Part shown: positions 18,521 to 29,349 of the stretch, piece after piece | Position numbering within the stretch: position 1 is the first letter of the stretch | Layout of the letters: each line of letters begins with the position of its first letter | From: Xanthobacteraceae bacterium | GTDB lineage: Bacteria; Pseudomonadota; Alphaproteobacteria; Rhizobiales; Xanthobacteraceae | Assembly: GCA_004297465.1 (NCBI GenBank) | Contig: SCUB01000007.1 | Location: 62,001-126,000 of the forward strand | Length of the DNA: 64,000 nt | Direction: 5' to 3' | Program-made: the position numbers and the translations under genes | The notes under the pieces: generated by a model | What the model was told of the DNA's origin: nothing | Databases searched by the model: none | The model's input: the letters and a program-made list of their open reading frames with translations, nothing else

Positions 18521-19664
18521 CCTTGAAGATGTGGCGGGCGACGATCAGGCGCATGATGTCGTTGGTGCCTTCGAGAATCTGGTGCGCGCGCAGGTCGCGC
18601 ACGATCTTCTCCATGCCGTATTCGGAAAGATATCCGTAGCCGCCGAGCATCTGCATCGCCTGGTTGGCGACCTCGAAGCCGGTGTCGGTGACGAAGCGCT
18701 TGGCCATGGCGCAGAGCTGGATGCAATCGGGCGTCTTGTCGTCGAGCGCCTGCGCCGCGCGCCACAGCAGGCCGCGCGCGGCCTCGAGCTCGGTCGCCAT
18801 GTCGGCCATGCGGAACTGCAGCGCCTGGAATTCCTGGATGCGCCGGCCGAACGCTTTCCGTTCGGCCATGTAGGCCACCGCCTTGTCGAGCGCGGCCTGC
18901 GCGCCGCCGAGCGAACAGGCCGCGACGCTGAGCCTTCCGCCGTCGAGCCCGGCGGCGGCGATGGCAAAACCCTCGCCTTCCTCGCCGATCCGGTTCGCCA
19001 CCGGCACGCGGCAGTTCTCGAACATCACCGCGCGGGTCGGCTGCGCGTTCCAGCCCATCTTGCGCTCGTTGGCGCCGAACGACAGGCCGGGCGCGCCGCC
19101 CTCGACCACGATGGCGGTGATGCCCCTGGGGCCGGCGCCGCCGGTGCGCGTCATCACCACGTAGAAGTCGTCGTCGTTGCCGGCACCCGAGATGAACTGC
19201 TTCTGGCCGTTGATGACGTAATGGTCGCCGTCGCGCACCGCGCGGGTGGCAAGCGCCGCGGCGTCCGATCCGGCGCCGGGCTCGGTCAGGCAGTAGCTCG
19301 CAAGCTTCTGCATCGACGCCAGCGCCGGCAGGTGGCGGGCGCGCAACTCCGCGCCGCCGAAGCGGTCGATCATCCAGCCGCACATGTTGTGGATCGAGAG
19401 ATAGGCCGCCACGCTCGGGCAGCCCATGGCGAGCGCCTCGAAGATCATCGCCGCGTCGAGCCGCGACAGTCCGGCGCCGCCATTCTCCTCGCGCACATAG
19501 ATCGCGCCCATGCCGAGCGAAGCCGCCTCGCGCAGCACGTCGACCGGGAAGTGCTTGTCCTGATCCCACCTGATCGCGTGCGGCGCCATCTTCTCCAGCG
19601 CGAATTTCAGCGCCATGTCGCGGATCGCCAGCCGGTCCTCGCTGATGCCCGGAAAGGAATACAT
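18504..19664 (-). CDS. Acyl-CoA dehydrogenase, probable isobutyryl-CoA dehydrogenase
   Basis: An FAD-dependent dehydrogenase of 386 residues; context points to isobutyryl-CoA to methacrylyl-CoA in valine degradation. Seen: YCLTEPGAGSDAAALAT and QKQFISGAG (FAD contacts), RKAFGRRIQEFQALQF, and the C-terminal YLSEYGMEKIVRDLRAHQILEGTNDIMR carrying the catalytic-base Glu in ILEGTNDIM. I start at the ATG at 19664 (MYSFPGIS), because the open frame further upstream is antisense-frame noise from mmsA. It would pass electrons to ETF. The neighbouring mmsA, HIBCH and mmsB make the assignment likely, though a 2-methyl-branched substrate range cannot be excluded. Confidence 0.9.
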   Translation of the reverse strand: MYSFPGISEDRLAIRDMALKFALEKMAPHAIRWDQDKHFPVDVLREAASLGMGAIYVREENGGAGLSRLDAAMIFEALAMGCPSVAAYLSIHNMCGWMIDRFGGAELRARHLPALASMQKLASYCLTEPGAGSDAAALATRAVRDGDHYVINGQKQFISGAGNDDDFYVVMTRTGGAGPRGITAIVVEGGAPGLSFGANERKMGWNAQPTRAVMFENCRVPVANRIGEEGEGFAIAAAGLDGGRLSVAACSLGGAQAALDKAVAYMAERKAFGRRIQEFQALQFRMADMATELEAARGLLWRAAQALDDKTPDCIQLCAMAKRFVTDTGFEVANQAMQMLGGYGYLSEYGMEKIVRDLRAHQILEGTNDIMRLIVARHIFKDAPRV

Positions 19665-19729
19665 TTCTGGTCCCGTTCGCCTTGATCGTTTCCGCCGCCG
19701 GCCTTCTCGCGGACCGGTCGGATTTTCCG

Positions 19730-21226
<1,497 letters not shown>

Positions 21227-21268
21227 GGCCGATCCTCCTCAGGAAATCCTTCCTGTTGTCATACCTCT

Positions 21269-21289
21269 GTATTTTTGCGTGGAAAATAC
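21269..21289. promoter_or_regulatory. Inverted repeat in mmsA/LysR intergenic region (proximal)
   Basis: GTATTTT (21269-21275) and AAAATAC (21283-21289) are perfect 7-bp arms with a 7-nt spacer, about 43 bp upstream of the mmsA start. With its pair at 21307-21324 it has the double-site layout of LysR-regulated divergent promoters. Binding by the adjacent regulator is inference. Confidence 0.5.
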
Positions 21290-21306
21290 CCTATCATGCG
21301 ATCCCG

Positions 21307-21324
21307 TTGTGCATTTCCGCACAA
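21307..21324. promoter_or_regulatory. Inverted repeat in mmsA/LysR intergenic region (distal, recognition-site-like)
   Basis: TTGTGC-ATTTCC-GCACAA is a perfect palindrome 22 bp before the LysR start codon, and it contains the T-N11-A geometry expected of a LysR recognition site. Its location could also allow autoregulation of the regulator. Confidence 0.55.
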
Positions 21325-21346
21325 TCGGATCAGCGCGACCGCCCCA

Positions 21347-22330
21347 ATGACCCGCCCGCCAAGCCTGCCGCCCAACCTGCCGATGAACTGGGACGATCTG
21401 CGCATCTTCCTTGCCGTGGCCCGCACCCGCACCCTGTCGGCGGCGGCGGGGCAGCTCAATGTCGATCATGCCACCGTCGGCCGGCGCATCGCGCGGCTCG
21501 AACGCGGCCTCAACGCCAAGCTGTTCCAGCGCTCGCTCAAGGGCTACCAGCCGACGCCGGCCGCCGAGCACCTCCTGCGCGCGGCGGAGATGGTGGAATC
21601 GACGGTCAATTCCGGACGCGGCGTGATCGAGGGCGGCGACCTCAGCCTGTCCGGCATGGTGCGGATCGGCGCGCCGGACGGCTTCGGCACCATGTTCCTG
21701 GCACCACGCTTCGGCGTGCTGAACGCCCGCCACCCCGACCTCGAGATCGATCTCATCGCCACGTCGCGGCTGTTCAGCCTGTCCAAGCGCGAGACCGACA
21801 TCGCCATCAGCCTGGCGCTGCCGCCGCGCGGCCGCGTCATCGGCCGCAAGCTCACCGACTACCATCTCGGGTTTTTCGCATCCCCCGGCTATCTGGCTCG
21901 GCACGACCCGATCCGCGCGATCGAGGATCTCAGGCCGCACGCCATCATCGGCTACATCGAGGACCTGATCTACGCGCCGGAACTCAACTACCTGCCGCTG
22001 GTCGCCAAGTTCCTGCGGCCGAAGTTCCGCAGCGCCAACCTGATCGCGCAGTTCCAGGCGGTGCTGGCCGGCCATGGCCTGGCCGTGCTGCCGAGCTTCA
22101 TGGCCGCGGCGACGCCCGGCCTGACGCCGGTGCTGGCCGACCGCGTGGCGCTGACGCGCACGTTCTACATGCTGATCCACGAGGACGACCGGCACCTGAG
22201 CCGCATCCGCGTCACCTCGGATTTCATTGTCGAGCAGGTCGAAGCCAATGCCGGGCTGTTCCTGCCGGAACGGCCGCCGAAGCCGCGCCGCAAGGCGCCG
22301 GGCCTGAAAAGCAACAACGCCGGGCTGTGA
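21347..22330 (+). CDS. LysR-family transcriptional regulator, divergent from mmsA
   Basis: A 327-residue LTTR. The helix-turn-helix lies in NWDDLRIFLAVARTRTLSAAA through VDHATVGRRIARLERGLNA, followed by a periplasmic-binding-protein-like effector domain and a basic C-terminal tail (PPKPRRKAPG). The first ATG is at 21347; a second in-frame ATG at 21383 (MNWDDL) matches the usual family start better, but neither has a clear Shine-Dalgarno. Divergent placement suggests control of the valine operon, whose Pseudomonas counterpart is driven by an AraC-type MmsR, so this would be a different regulator type. Confidence 0.92.
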   Translation: MTRPPSLPPNLPMNWDDLRIFLAVARTRTLSAAAGQLNVDHATVGRRIARLERGLNAKLFQRSLKGYQPTPAAEHLLRAAEMVESTVNSGRGVIEGGDLSLSGMVRIGAPDGFGTMFLAPRFGVLNARHPDLEIDLIATSRLFSLSKRETDIAISLALPPRGRVIGRKLTDYHLGFFASPGYLARHDPIRAIEDLRPHAIIGYIEDLIYAPELNYLPLVAKFLRPKFRSANLIAQFQAVLAGHGLAVLPSFMAAATPGLTPVLADRVALTRTFYMLIHEDDRHLSRIRVTSDFIVEQVEANAGLFLPERPPKPRRKAPGLKSNNAGL

Positions 22331-22340
22331 GCCCGGCGTT
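22316..22340. terminator. Hairpin overlapping the LysR stop codon
   Basis: AACGCCGGGC (22316-22325) and GCCCGGCGTT (22331-22340) form a perfect 10-bp stem; the loop TGTGA contains the TGA stop at 22328-22330. It separates the LysR gene from the convergent CMD-family gene. There is no long T-run, so termination may be Rho-assisted. Confidence 0.7.
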
Positions 22341-22370
22341 CGGCAGTCCTTTGCGAATGCAGTGAAGGCG

Positions 22371-22817
22371 TTACGCCCCGGCCTCGGCCTCGCGCTTGGC
22401 GACGTTGGCGAGGATTTCGGCGCCGCGATTGGCCGCCGACAGGCCGCGGAACAGGAAGCACAGGTTGACCACCGCCTGCAGTTCCTCCCAGGTCGCGCCG
22501 GCGCGGCGCGCGGCGATGGCGTGAAGCTGGGCGGCGTCGCTCAGATCCATCAGCATCATGCCGAAGATCATCATCTGCGCTGTCTTGACGTCGAAGCACT
22601 TGGGATACATGCCGTGCTCGCGCATCCGCTCCTGGATGTCGAGCATCTCGGGATCGAGCGCGCCGGTGACGTTGATGCGCGCCTCGATGCGCGGCGGCAC
22701 GAAGCCGAGCAGATCCTTGTAGATGGCGCCGCGCGCCGCCGCCGTCTGCTTGGTGTCGGCGTAAGCGCCGATGCGTTCCTGCACGGCCTTGACATCGATG
22801 CGGGGAGGTAGCGACAC
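22371..22817 (-). CDS. Carboxymuconolactone decarboxylase (CMD/AhpD-like) family protein
   Basis: A 148-residue, probably all-helical protein of the CMD superfamily. The recognisable part is the C-terminal half, FGMMLMDLSDAAQLHAIAARRAGATWEELQAVVNLCFLFRG, with the His and Glu typical of CMD rather than the CxxC redox pair of AhpD. Its position at the end of a meta-cleavage operon suggests a decarboxylase- or isomerase-like role on a ring-fission product, but no reaction can be assigned. Confidence 0.8.
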   Translation of the reverse strand: MSLPPRIDVKAVQERIGAYADTKQTAAARGAIYKDLLGFVPPRIEARINVTGALDPEMLDIQERMREHGMYPKCFDVKTAQMMIFGMMLMDLSDAAQLHAIAARRAGATWEELQAVVNLCFLFRGLSAANRGAEILANVAKREAEAGA

Positions 22818-22866
22818 GAGGGAGCACTCCTGGGTTAGAAATGAACGAGCGGCGGCCGGGTTAGGC

Positions 22867-23067
22867 TCAGCCGCCCGGCGGCTTGAGCGGCCCCTTGGCG
22901 ACGCCGGCGACGCCGAAATGCGAACCCGGCAATTCGCGCAGGATGACGCGCACCGCCTCGGGCGGCGCGCCGATGGCCTCGACCACCGCGTCGGTGACCT
23001 TGGCGATGAGTTTCGCCTTGGCTTCCGCCGTGCGGCCTTCGATCATCGTGATGTCGACGATGGGCAT
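22867..23067 (-). CDS. 4-oxalocrotonate tautomerase
   Basis: A 66-residue tautomerase. The sequence begins MPIVDITMIEGRTAEAKAKL, so the catalytic Pro1 is exposed after Met removal; the later Arg residues in AVRVILRELPGSHFG fit the family. It ketonises 2-hydroxymuconate (4-oxalocrotonate) as a small hexameric cytoplasmic enzyme. ATG at 23067 is 5 bp after the decarboxylase gene. This is the dmpI/xylH step of the lower meta pathway. Confidence 0.9.
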   Translation of the reverse strand: MPIVDITMIEGRTAEAKAKLIAKVTDAVVEAIGAPPEAVRVILRELPGSHFGVAGVAKGPLKPPGG

Positions 23068-23072
23068 GGGCG

Positions 23073-23840
23073 TCAGTCCTTCACGCCAAGCGACACCGCG
23101 CCCAGATTCTGGATCACGGTGCGCACGTGCTGGCCGGGCGCCAGCGGGTGGGCGGCGGTGATGCCGCCGGCCATGATGATCCAGCCGGCCTTGAGCCCGC
23201 CGAGCGCCTTGCCGGCAAGGCGCGCCGCCGCGAGCAGCGAGCGCATCGGATCGCCGAGGATGCCGGCGGTCGAGCCGATCTGCACCGGGCGGCCGTCGAC
23301 CTCCATCACCACGCCGAGGTTGCGGAAGTCCTGATCGGGGCGCGACCACGGACCGACCACGAAGCCGGACGACGAGGAGTTGTCGGCCACCACGTCGGGC
23401 AGCGCGAACTTGAAGTCGCGGAACCGCGAGTCGATGATCTCCATCGCCGGGGCGATGCCCTCGACCGCGGCCATCGCCTCGAGCGCCGACACCTCACCCG
23501 ACAGCGGCGCCTTGAGGAGGAACGCCAGCTCCGGCTCGATGCGCGGATGCACATAGCGCTGGCGCGACAGGCTCGCGCCTTCCTCCAGCCGCATGGCATC
23601 GGTGAGCCGGCCCCAGATCACCTCGTGGACGCCGACCTGCGCCATCTTGGCGCGGCTGGTCAGGCCCATCTTGACGCCGATCAGCTGCTCGCCGCGCTTG
23701 TAGCGCCGCTCCAGCGACAGCGCCTGGATCTCATAGGCCTGATTGACGTCGAGCTTTTCGCTGTCGGTCAGTTGCGGGATGGCGCTGGCGGTGCGCGCGG
23801 CCTCGTCGACCACCTCCGCCAGCTTGACAAGGCTGCTCAT
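23073..23840 (-). CDS. dmpH: 2-oxo-3-hexenedioate (4-oxalocrotonate) decarboxylase
   Basis: Decarboxylates 2-oxo-3-hexenedioate to 2-hydroxypenta-2,4-dienoate. The 255-residue product carries [41 protein letters not shown] (metal ligands) and [13 protein letters not shown], which follow the decarboxylase (DmpH/XylI) more closely than the related hydratase (DmpE/XylJ). It overlaps dmpG by 4 bp. A separate DmpE hydratase is not found in the window, so a dual role or an unlinked hydratase must be considered. Confidence 0.88.
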   Translation of the reverse strand: MSSLVKLAEVVDEAARTASAIPQLTDSEKLDVNQAYEIQALSLERRYKRGEQLIGVKMGLTSRAKMAQVGVHEVIWGRLTDAMRLEEGASLSRQRYVHPRIEPELAFLLKAPLSGEVSALEAMAAVEGIAPAMEIIDSRFRDFKFALPDVVADNSSSSGFVVGPWSRPDQDFRNLGVVMEVDGRPVQIGSTAGILGDPMRSLLAAARLAGKALGGLKAGWIIMAGGITAAHPLAPGQHVRTVIQNLGAVSLGVKD

Positions 23841-24880
23841 TCGGCTGGAGCTCCGGCTTCACGGGTCTTGAGGATGTCGAGCGCGACATCGACGATCATG
23901 TCTTCCTGGCCGCCGACCATGCGGCGCCTGCCAAGCTCTGTGAGGATGTCGCGGGTGTCAACACCATAGGCCTTCGCGGCGTTCTCGGCGTGACGCAGGA
24001 AGCTCGAATAGACCCCGGCGTAGCCGAGCGACAGGCTCTCGCGGTCGACCCGCACCGGGCGGTCCTGCAGCGGACGCACCAGATCGTCGGCGGCGTCCAT
24101 CAGCATGTGCAGGTCGCAGCCGGTTTCGATGCCCATGCGGTCGAGCACGGCGATCAGCGCCTCGAGCGGCGCGTTGCCGGCGCCCGCGCCCATGCCGGCG
24201 AGCGAGGCGTCGACGCGCACGGCGCCGGCCTCAATGCCGGCCACCGCGTTGGCGACGCCGAGCGTGAGGTTGTGGTGGGTATGCACGCCGACCTCGGTTT
24301 CGGGTTTAAGCGCGCCGCGGATCGCCCTGACCCGATCGGAATACTGCGAGGGCAGCAGGGCGCCGGCGGAGTCGGTGACGTAGACGCATTCGGCGCCGTA
24401 GCTCTCCATGAGTTTGGCCTGCTCGACCAGCTTCTCGACCGGGGCCATGTGCGCCATCATCAGGAAGCCCACCGTGTCCATGCCGAGCGCGCGGGCGGCC
24501 TCGATGTGCTGACGCGACACGTCGGCCTCGGTGCAGTGGGTGGCGATGCGCACGCTGCGCGCGCCGGCCTGGTAGAGCTGCTTGAGGTCGTGCACCGTGC
24601 CGATGCCCGGCAGTAGCAGCACGGCGATGTTGGCGTATTCGCACTCCTCCGCCACCGCCGCGACCCATTCGGCGTCGTCATGCAGGCCGAAGCCGTAATT
24701 GAACGAGGCGCCGTTCATGCCGTCGCCGTGGGTGATCTCGATGGAGTCGACATGGGCGCGGTCAAGCGCGCGGGCGATGTCGCGCACCGTGCCGAGGTGG
24801 TACTGGTGCCGGATGGCGTGCATGCCGTCGCGCAGCGTGACGTCCTGGACGTAGAGCTTGTTCGGATTCTTGCGGGCCAT
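23837..24880 (-). CDS. dmpG: 4-hydroxy-2-oxovalerate aldolase
   Basis: Cleaves 4-hydroxy-2-oxovalerate to pyruvate and acetaldehyde with Mn2+; forms a channelling complex with DmpF. About 347 residues; seen are [17 protein letters not shown] (Arg/Asp at the active site), [22 protein letters not shown] and [18 protein letters not shown] with the metal-binding His pair. ATG at 24880 overlaps the dmpF stop (TGATG); a GTG one codon earlier is possible. Confidence 0.95.
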   Translation of the reverse strand: MARKNPNKLYVQDVTLRDGMHAIRHQYHLGTVRDIARALDRAHVDSIEITHGDGMNGASFNYGFGLHDDAEWVAAVAEECEYANIAVLLLPGIGTVHDLKQLYQAGARSVRIATHCTEADVSRQHIEAARALGMDTVGFLMMAHMAPVEKLVEQAKLMESYGAECVYVTDSAGALLPSQYSDRVRAIRGALKPETEVGVHTHHNLTLGVANAVAGIEAGAVRVDASLAGMGAGAGNAPLEALIAVLDRMGIETGCDLHMLMDAADDLVRPLQDRPVRVDRESLSLGYAGVYSSFLRHAENAAKAYGVDTRDILTELGRRRMVGGQEDMIVDVALDILKTREAGAPAE

Positions 24881-25821
24881 CACGCGGCCTCCTTTGCGAG
24901 CATCTTGCCGGCCCAGCGATCCGCCGTGGTCAGCGCCGCCGAGGTCATGATGTCGAGGTTGCCGGCATAGGCCGGCAGGTAATGCGCGGCGCCCTCGACT
25001 TCGAGGAACACCGTGGTCTTGAGGCCCGACGCCTGGCCGACGCCGGGGATGCGCACCGGCAGGTTGTCGCCGATGTGCTCGAACTGCACCTTCTGCTTCA
25101 GGCGATAGCCGGGCACGTATTTCTGCACCTCGGCGACCATGGCGAGGATCGAGGCCTCGATCTCCTCCTGGCTGCCCCCTTGCGAGAGCGTGAACACGGT
25201 GTCGCGCATGATCAGCGGCGGCTCGGCCGGGTTGAGGATGATGATGGCCTTGCCGCGCTCGGCGCCGCCCAGCACCTCGATGGCCTTCGAGGTCGTCTCG
25301 GTGAATTCGTCGATGTTGGCGCGCGTACCGGGACCGGCCGACTTCGAGGCGATCGAGGCGACGATCTCGCCATAGACCAGCCGCTTGGTGGCGCGCTTGA
25401 CCGCGTAGACGATCGGGATCGTCGCCTGGCCGCCGCAGGTCACCATGTTGACGTTGGGCTCGCTTAAGTTGGCGTCGCCGTTGATGACCGGAATGGTGAA
25501 CGGACCGATCGCCGCCGGCGTGAGATCGATGACCTTCTTGCCGTCCCTGCGCAACAGCGCGTCGTTATGCAGGTGCGCCTTGGCCGAGGTGGCGTCGAAC
25601 ACCACCTGGATGTCCTTGTAGTTGGGCAGCTTCATCAGCCCGTCGATGCCCTCATGGGTAACCGGAATGCCGAGCCGCGCGGCGCGCGCCAGGCCGTCCG
25701 AGGCGGGGTCGATGCCGACCATCGCGCCCATCTTGAGATGCTTCGACATCCGCATCACCTTGATCATCAGGTCGGTGCCGATGTTGCCCGAGCCGATAAT
25801 CGCGCAGGAAATCTTGTCCAT
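24880..25821 (-). CDS. dmpF: Acetaldehyde dehydrogenase (acetylating)
   Basis: Converts channelled acetaldehyde to acetyl-CoA with NAD and CoA. The 313-residue product has the Rossmann motif [22 protein letters not shown], the catalytic Cys in [12 protein letters not shown] and [19 protein letters not shown], all hallmarks of the DmpF/MhpF/BphJ family. It is adjacent to and overlaps dmpG, as expected for the two-subunit complex. Confidence 0.96.
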   Translation of the reverse strand: MDKISCAIIGSGNIGTDLMIKVMRMSKHLKMGAMVGIDPASDGLARAARLGIPVTHEGIDGLMKLPNYKDIQVVFDATSAKAHLHNDALLRRDGKKVIDLTPAAIGPFTIPVINGDANLSEPNVNMVTCGGQATIPIVYAVKRATKRLVYGEIVASIASKSAGPGTRANIDEFTETTSKAIEVLGGAERGKAIIILNPAEPPLIMRDTVFTLSQGGSQEEIEASILAMVAEVQKYVPGYRLKQKVQFEHIGDNLPVRIPGVGQASGLKTTVFLEVEGAAHYLPAYAGNLDIMTSAALTTADRWAGKMLAKEAA

Positions 25822-25857
25822 GCCGTCCTCGCAGAAAAGCAGCAGAATGAAAACGTC

Positions 25858-27369
25858 TTACAGCTTGATGCAGACGTTGGTGATCTCGGTGTAGAATTCA
25901 AGCGAATGCACGCCGCCCTCGCGTCCGATGCCGGACGCCTTGGAGCCGCCGAACGCGGTACGCAGGTCGCGCAGGAACCACGAATTGACCCAGGCGATGC
26001 CGACATCGAGCTTCGCCGCCACGCGGTGCGCGCGCGACAGGTTCTCGGTCCACACCGACGCGGCCAGGCCATAGGGCGTGGCGTTGGCGAGCGTGACCGC
26101 TTCGTCCTCGCTGTCGAACGGACGGATGTGGCAGCACGGCCCGAAGATTTCCTCCTGCACGCAGGCCGCGTCGTCGGCAAGGCCGGTCCATATCGTCGGC
26201 TGCACCCAGGCGCCGTTGGCGAGATCGGCCGGCATCTGCGGCACGCCGCCGCCGGTCACCACGGTGGCGCCCTCATCCACCGCCTTGCGATAGTACGACA
26301 GCACCTTGTCGCGGTGCTCAAGGCTGATCAACGGGCCGAGATTGACGCCCGGCTCCTCCGGACGGCCGAGCTTGAGCGCCTCGGCGCCGGCCTTGAGGCG
26401 CGCCACGAACGCATCGAAGATCGGCCGTTCGACATAGACGCGCTCGGTGCCGAGGCAGACCTGGCCGCAATTGGCGAACACCGAGCGCAGCGTGCCCTCG
26501 ATCGCCTTGTCGAGATCGCAGTCGGCGAACACCAGCGCCGGATTCTTGCCGCCGAGCTCGAACGACACCTGACGGATGCCGAGCGCGGCCTGCTTCATGA
26601 TGGCTTCGCCGGTGCGGGTCTCGCCGGTGAAGGTGATGCCGTTCACCAGCGGGTGCTGGGTGAGGTATTCGCCGGCCGAATCCGGCCCCAGCCCGTGCAC
26701 GACATTATAAACACCCTTCGGCACGCCGACCTTGTTCATCACCTCGCCGAGCAGCGTCGCGGTGAGCGGCGTTTCCTCCGACGGCTTGACCACCACGGTG
26801 TTGCCGCAGGCCAGCGCCGGGCCGACCTTCCAGGTCATCAGCAGCAGCGGCAGGTTCCACGGGCTGATCACGGCGATCACGCCCTTGGGCCGGCGCAGCG
26901 CGTAGTTGAGCGCGCCCCTGCCGTCGGGCGTCGGCATGGTGAAGGCCTCGGTCGAGATGGTCTTGATGGTGTCGGCGAACATCTTGAAGTTCGCCGCGCC
27001 GCGCGGAATGTCGATGTGCGAGGCGAGCCCGTACGGCTTGCCGGTGTCGAGGCATTCGGCCTCGAGGAAATCGTCGAAACGGGCGTTGATCTCGTCGGCG
27101 ACGGCGCCCAGGAGGTCGGTGCGCTCGGCGACCGAAAGCTTACCCCATGGGCCCTCAAGCGCCGCGTGAGCCGCGCGCACCGCCACGTCGATCTCGGCCT
27201 TGCCGCCTTCCGGCACCTTGCCGATGACGCTGTTGTCGAGCGGGCTGCGGTTGATCCAGTTCTTGCCGCTCGTTCCCTGAGTGAATTCGCCGTTGATGAA
27301 GTGAGCGGCATCGCGGCGCGCATTTGCGACTCCGCCGGGCGCGCGGGGGTGAAGAGCCTGGACCGACAT
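25858..27369 (-). CDS. dmpC: 2-hydroxymuconic semialdehyde dehydrogenase
   Basis: Oxidises 2-hydroxymuconic semialdehyde to 2-hydroxymuconate with NAD, entering the oxalocrotonate branch. The 503-residue ALDH contains SPWNLPLLLMTWK, FTGETRTGEAI (NAD site), FELGGKNPALVF (general-base Glu), GQVCLGTERVYV (catalytic Cys) and the C-terminal SFYTEITNVCIKL-like ending typical of the DmpC/XylG/AMSDH branch. A 2-aminomuconic semialdehyde substrate is possible on sequence alone. It is the promoter-proximal gene of dmpC-F-G-H-I-CMD. Confidence 0.9.
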   Translation of the reverse strand: MSVQALHPRAPGGVANARRDAAHFINGEFTQGTSGKNWINRSPLDNSVIGKVPEGGKAEIDVAVRAAHAALEGPWGKLSVAERTDLLGAVADEINARFDDFLEAECLDTGKPYGLASHIDIPRGAANFKMFADTIKTISTEAFTMPTPDGRGALNYALRRPKGVIAVISPWNLPLLLMTWKVGPALACGNTVVVKPSEETPLTATLLGEVMNKVGVPKGVYNVVHGLGPDSAGEYLTQHPLVNGITFTGETRTGEAIMKQAALGIRQVSFELGGKNPALVFADCDLDKAIEGTLRSVFANCGQVCLGTERVYVERPIFDAFVARLKAGAEALKLGRPEEPGVNLGPLISLEHRDKVLSYYRKAVDEGATVVTGGGVPQMPADLANGAWVQPTIWTGLADDAACVQEEIFGPCCHIRPFDSEDEAVTLANATPYGLAASVWTENLSRAHRVAAKLDVGIAWVNSWFLRDLRTAFGGSKASGIGREGGVHSLEFYTEITNVCIKL

Positions 27370-27718
27370 CTCAAATCTCCTGTGACGGCATCATCCGAAA
27401 CACGCCACCCGGCCCCGTTCGCTGTCGGTCCGGCTGGGATCCCCGGCCCAGCGCCGAGGTCAACCGGGCGTCGCCCGCGAACGGCTGTCATCTTACCCCG
27501 AAAATGCCGTTGCCTTGACGGATTCGGGTGCCGGAGGTCCGTTTCGAAGTACGTCACAATATGTCGATAGTCAAATAAAATTTCGAGATTTTGAGAATTT
27601 GAGGTATGATGGTTGGAATTCAATTGCTGCCACCGCGTTTCGAGGCAATACATGCGAAAACCGGGCAGCGGACGGAAATACCGCTCTCCTTAACACCCAG
27701 CATGACGACGAGGCCCTT
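27370..27718. other. Gene-free divergent promoter region of dmpC and GntR gene
   Basis: No protein similarity is visible here, although the GntR reading frame stays open to 27515. Base composition drops sharply at 27540-27615, with runs such as AAATAAAATTT and two spaced TTGAG(A/G) words, and TATGAT at 27605-27610 could serve as a -10 element. The position fits a regulated divergent promoter with operator sites for the adjacent regulator. Confidence 0.55.
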
Positions 27719-28495
27719 TTGACGGAGCGATCCCAAGACACCCCCGCCGACGGCGAGCGCAGCCGGACCCTTGTGGAATCGGCCTATTCGTCGCTCCGCC
27801 ATGAGATCCTGTCCGGCCATCTCAAGCCCGGCGCCAAGCTGCGGACCGAGGAACTGCGGCTGCGGTACAAGATCGGCGCCAGCACGCTGCGCGAGGCGCT
27901 GACACGGCTTCTCGGCGAAGCGCTGGTGACGGCGGAAGGTCAGCGCGGGTTCCGCGTCGCGCCAATCTCGCTCAGCGACTTCAGCGACCTCACCAACGTC
28001 CGCAAGATGATCGAGACCGAGGCGCTACGCCAGTCGGTGCTGGCGGGCGATGAAGCCTGGGAAGGCCGCGTCGTTGCCGCGTTCTATCGGCTGTCCAAGG
28101 TCGAGGAGCGGCTGGCGGAGAGCGCGCAGGCGATCTCGAACGATTTCGAACAGCGCAACCGCGATTTCCATCAGGCGCTGATCTCGGCCTGCGCCTCGCC
28201 CTGGCTGCATCGCCTCAACGCCATGCTGTACCAGCAGTCGGAGCGCTATCGCCGAATCTCGCTGGTCAACCGCGACGTGCCGCGCGACGTGCACGCCGAG
28301 CATCAGGCCATTTACGAGGCGGCGCTGGTGCGCGACGTCGAGCGGGTCTGCCGCCTGACCGGCGAACACATCGACAACACGCTGAGCGTGGTGCGCCAGG
28401 TGCTGACGCGCGACGCCGCAGTGCACGAACCCAAACCCGGCCGCTCCATCCGTGAAAGGACGCCCGCCGGAAAACACGCCGTCGAAAAGATCTGA
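27719..28495 (+). CDS. GntR-family regulator, FCD subfamily
   Basis: About 258 residues. The N-terminal winged helix is AYSSLRHEILSGHLKPGAKL through YKIGASTLREALTRLLGEALV; the C-terminal FCD effector domain contains NVRKMIETEALRQSV, RNRDFHQALISACASPWL and HAEHQAIYEAALVRD with the metal-binding Asp/His residues of FCD proteins. There is no ATG; I propose the TTG at 27719 because the frame before it is unlike the family and runs through the AT-rich promoter segment. It is divergent from dmpC, so it probably represses the meta-cleavage operon until a ring-fission or CoA intermediate binds. Confidence 0.88.
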   Translation: MTERSQDTPADGERSRTLVESAYSSLRHEILSGHLKPGAKLRTEELRLRYKIGASTLREALTRLLGEALVTAEGQRGFRVAPISLSDFSDLTNVRKMIETEALRQSVLAGDEAWEGRVVAAFYRLSKVEERLAESAQAISNDFEQRNRDFHQALISACASPWLHRLNAMLYQQSERYRRISLVNRDVPRDVHAEHQAIYEAALVRDVERVCRLTGEHIDNTLSVVRQVLTRDAAVHEPKPGRSIRERTPAGKHAVEKI

Positions 28496-28518
28496 GCGGC
28501 ACGCAAAGGCGCCAGGCG

Positions 28519-29349
28519 CTACCCGGCCTCGCCGAAAAAATCCGCGAGCAGGCGGTTGAAGCGCGCCGCCTGTTCGATCTGCACCCAGTGGCCGCTGCGA
28601 CCGAACACGTGGAGTTGCGCGCGCACGATCCATTGCATCAGCGTGATCGAATTCGACAGCGGAATGACCTGATCGTCGCGGCCATGGATGACGAGAGTCT
28701 CATGGGTGATGGCGTGGATGTCGCTCTCGCGGCTTGCCAGCGCATCGACGGCGCGCTGGCGCGGCGGCGGAAACATGCTGGAAAAGGATTCCTGAAAGCC
28801 CGGGCGGATGCTGGCGCGATAGCGCAGTTCGGCAAGCTCGTCGTTCACCAGTTCGCGGCTGTAGGCGAAGATGTCGAGCAGCCGCCGCATGGCATCGATC
28901 GACGGCTTGTAGGCCCACACCGCGTCGAGGCCGGGCGTGATCGGAAACGAGATGCCGAGACTGCCCATCAGCACCAGCCGATTGACGCGTTCGGGGTGAC
29001 GGATCGCCAGCGCCAGCGCGATCGCGCCGCCGAACGAATTGCCGACCACGTGCGCCTGTTTGATGCCGAGCGCATCCAGGACGCCGACGGCCTGCGCCAC
29101 CCAGGACTCGATCGTGTAGGCAACGTCGGGCGGACGGTCGGAAAATCCGAATCCCACCATGTCGGGCGCGATCACCCGGAAGCGCCGGGCCAGCTCCGGC
29201 ATGGTCAGCCGCCAATTGGCCCAGGCGCTGACGCCGGGTCCCGAACCATGAATGAAGAGAATGGGAAAACCCGTCCCGGCGTCATGATAGTTGGTGGCGA
29301 TGCCCGCCGCCTCGATCCGCCTGCCGATCTCGGGATTGTCCGCGCTCAT
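28519..29349 (-). CDS. dmpD: 2-hydroxymuconic semialdehyde hydrolase (alpha/beta hydrolase)
   Basis: Hydrolyses ring-fission products of catechols, releasing formate or a carboxylate and 2-hydroxypentadienoate. The 276-residue product has the family motifs FIHGSGPGVSAWANWRL (oxyanion hole), the nucleophile elbow VGNSFGGA, Asp in HGRDDQVIPL and His in FGRSGHWVQIEQ. Sequence follows the DmpD/XylF/TodF group throughout. I use ATG 29349 (MSADNPEIGRR) with GGGGG upstream. It converges on the GntR gene with a 23-bp gap and is divergent from the fadB-like gene. Confidence 0.9.
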   Translation of the reverse strand: MSADNPEIGRRIEAAGIATNYHDAGTGFPILFIHGSGPGVSAWANWRLTMPELARRFRVIAPDMVGFGFSDRPPDVAYTIESWVAQAVGVLDALGIKQAHVVGNSFGGAIALALAIRHPERVNRLVLMGSLGISFPITPGLDAVWAYKPSIDAMRRLLDIFAYSRELVNDELAELRYRASIRPGFQESFSSMFPPPRQRAVDALASRESDIHAITHETLVIHGRDDQVIPLSNSITLMQWIVRAQLHVFGRSGHWVQIEQAARFNRLLADFFGEAG

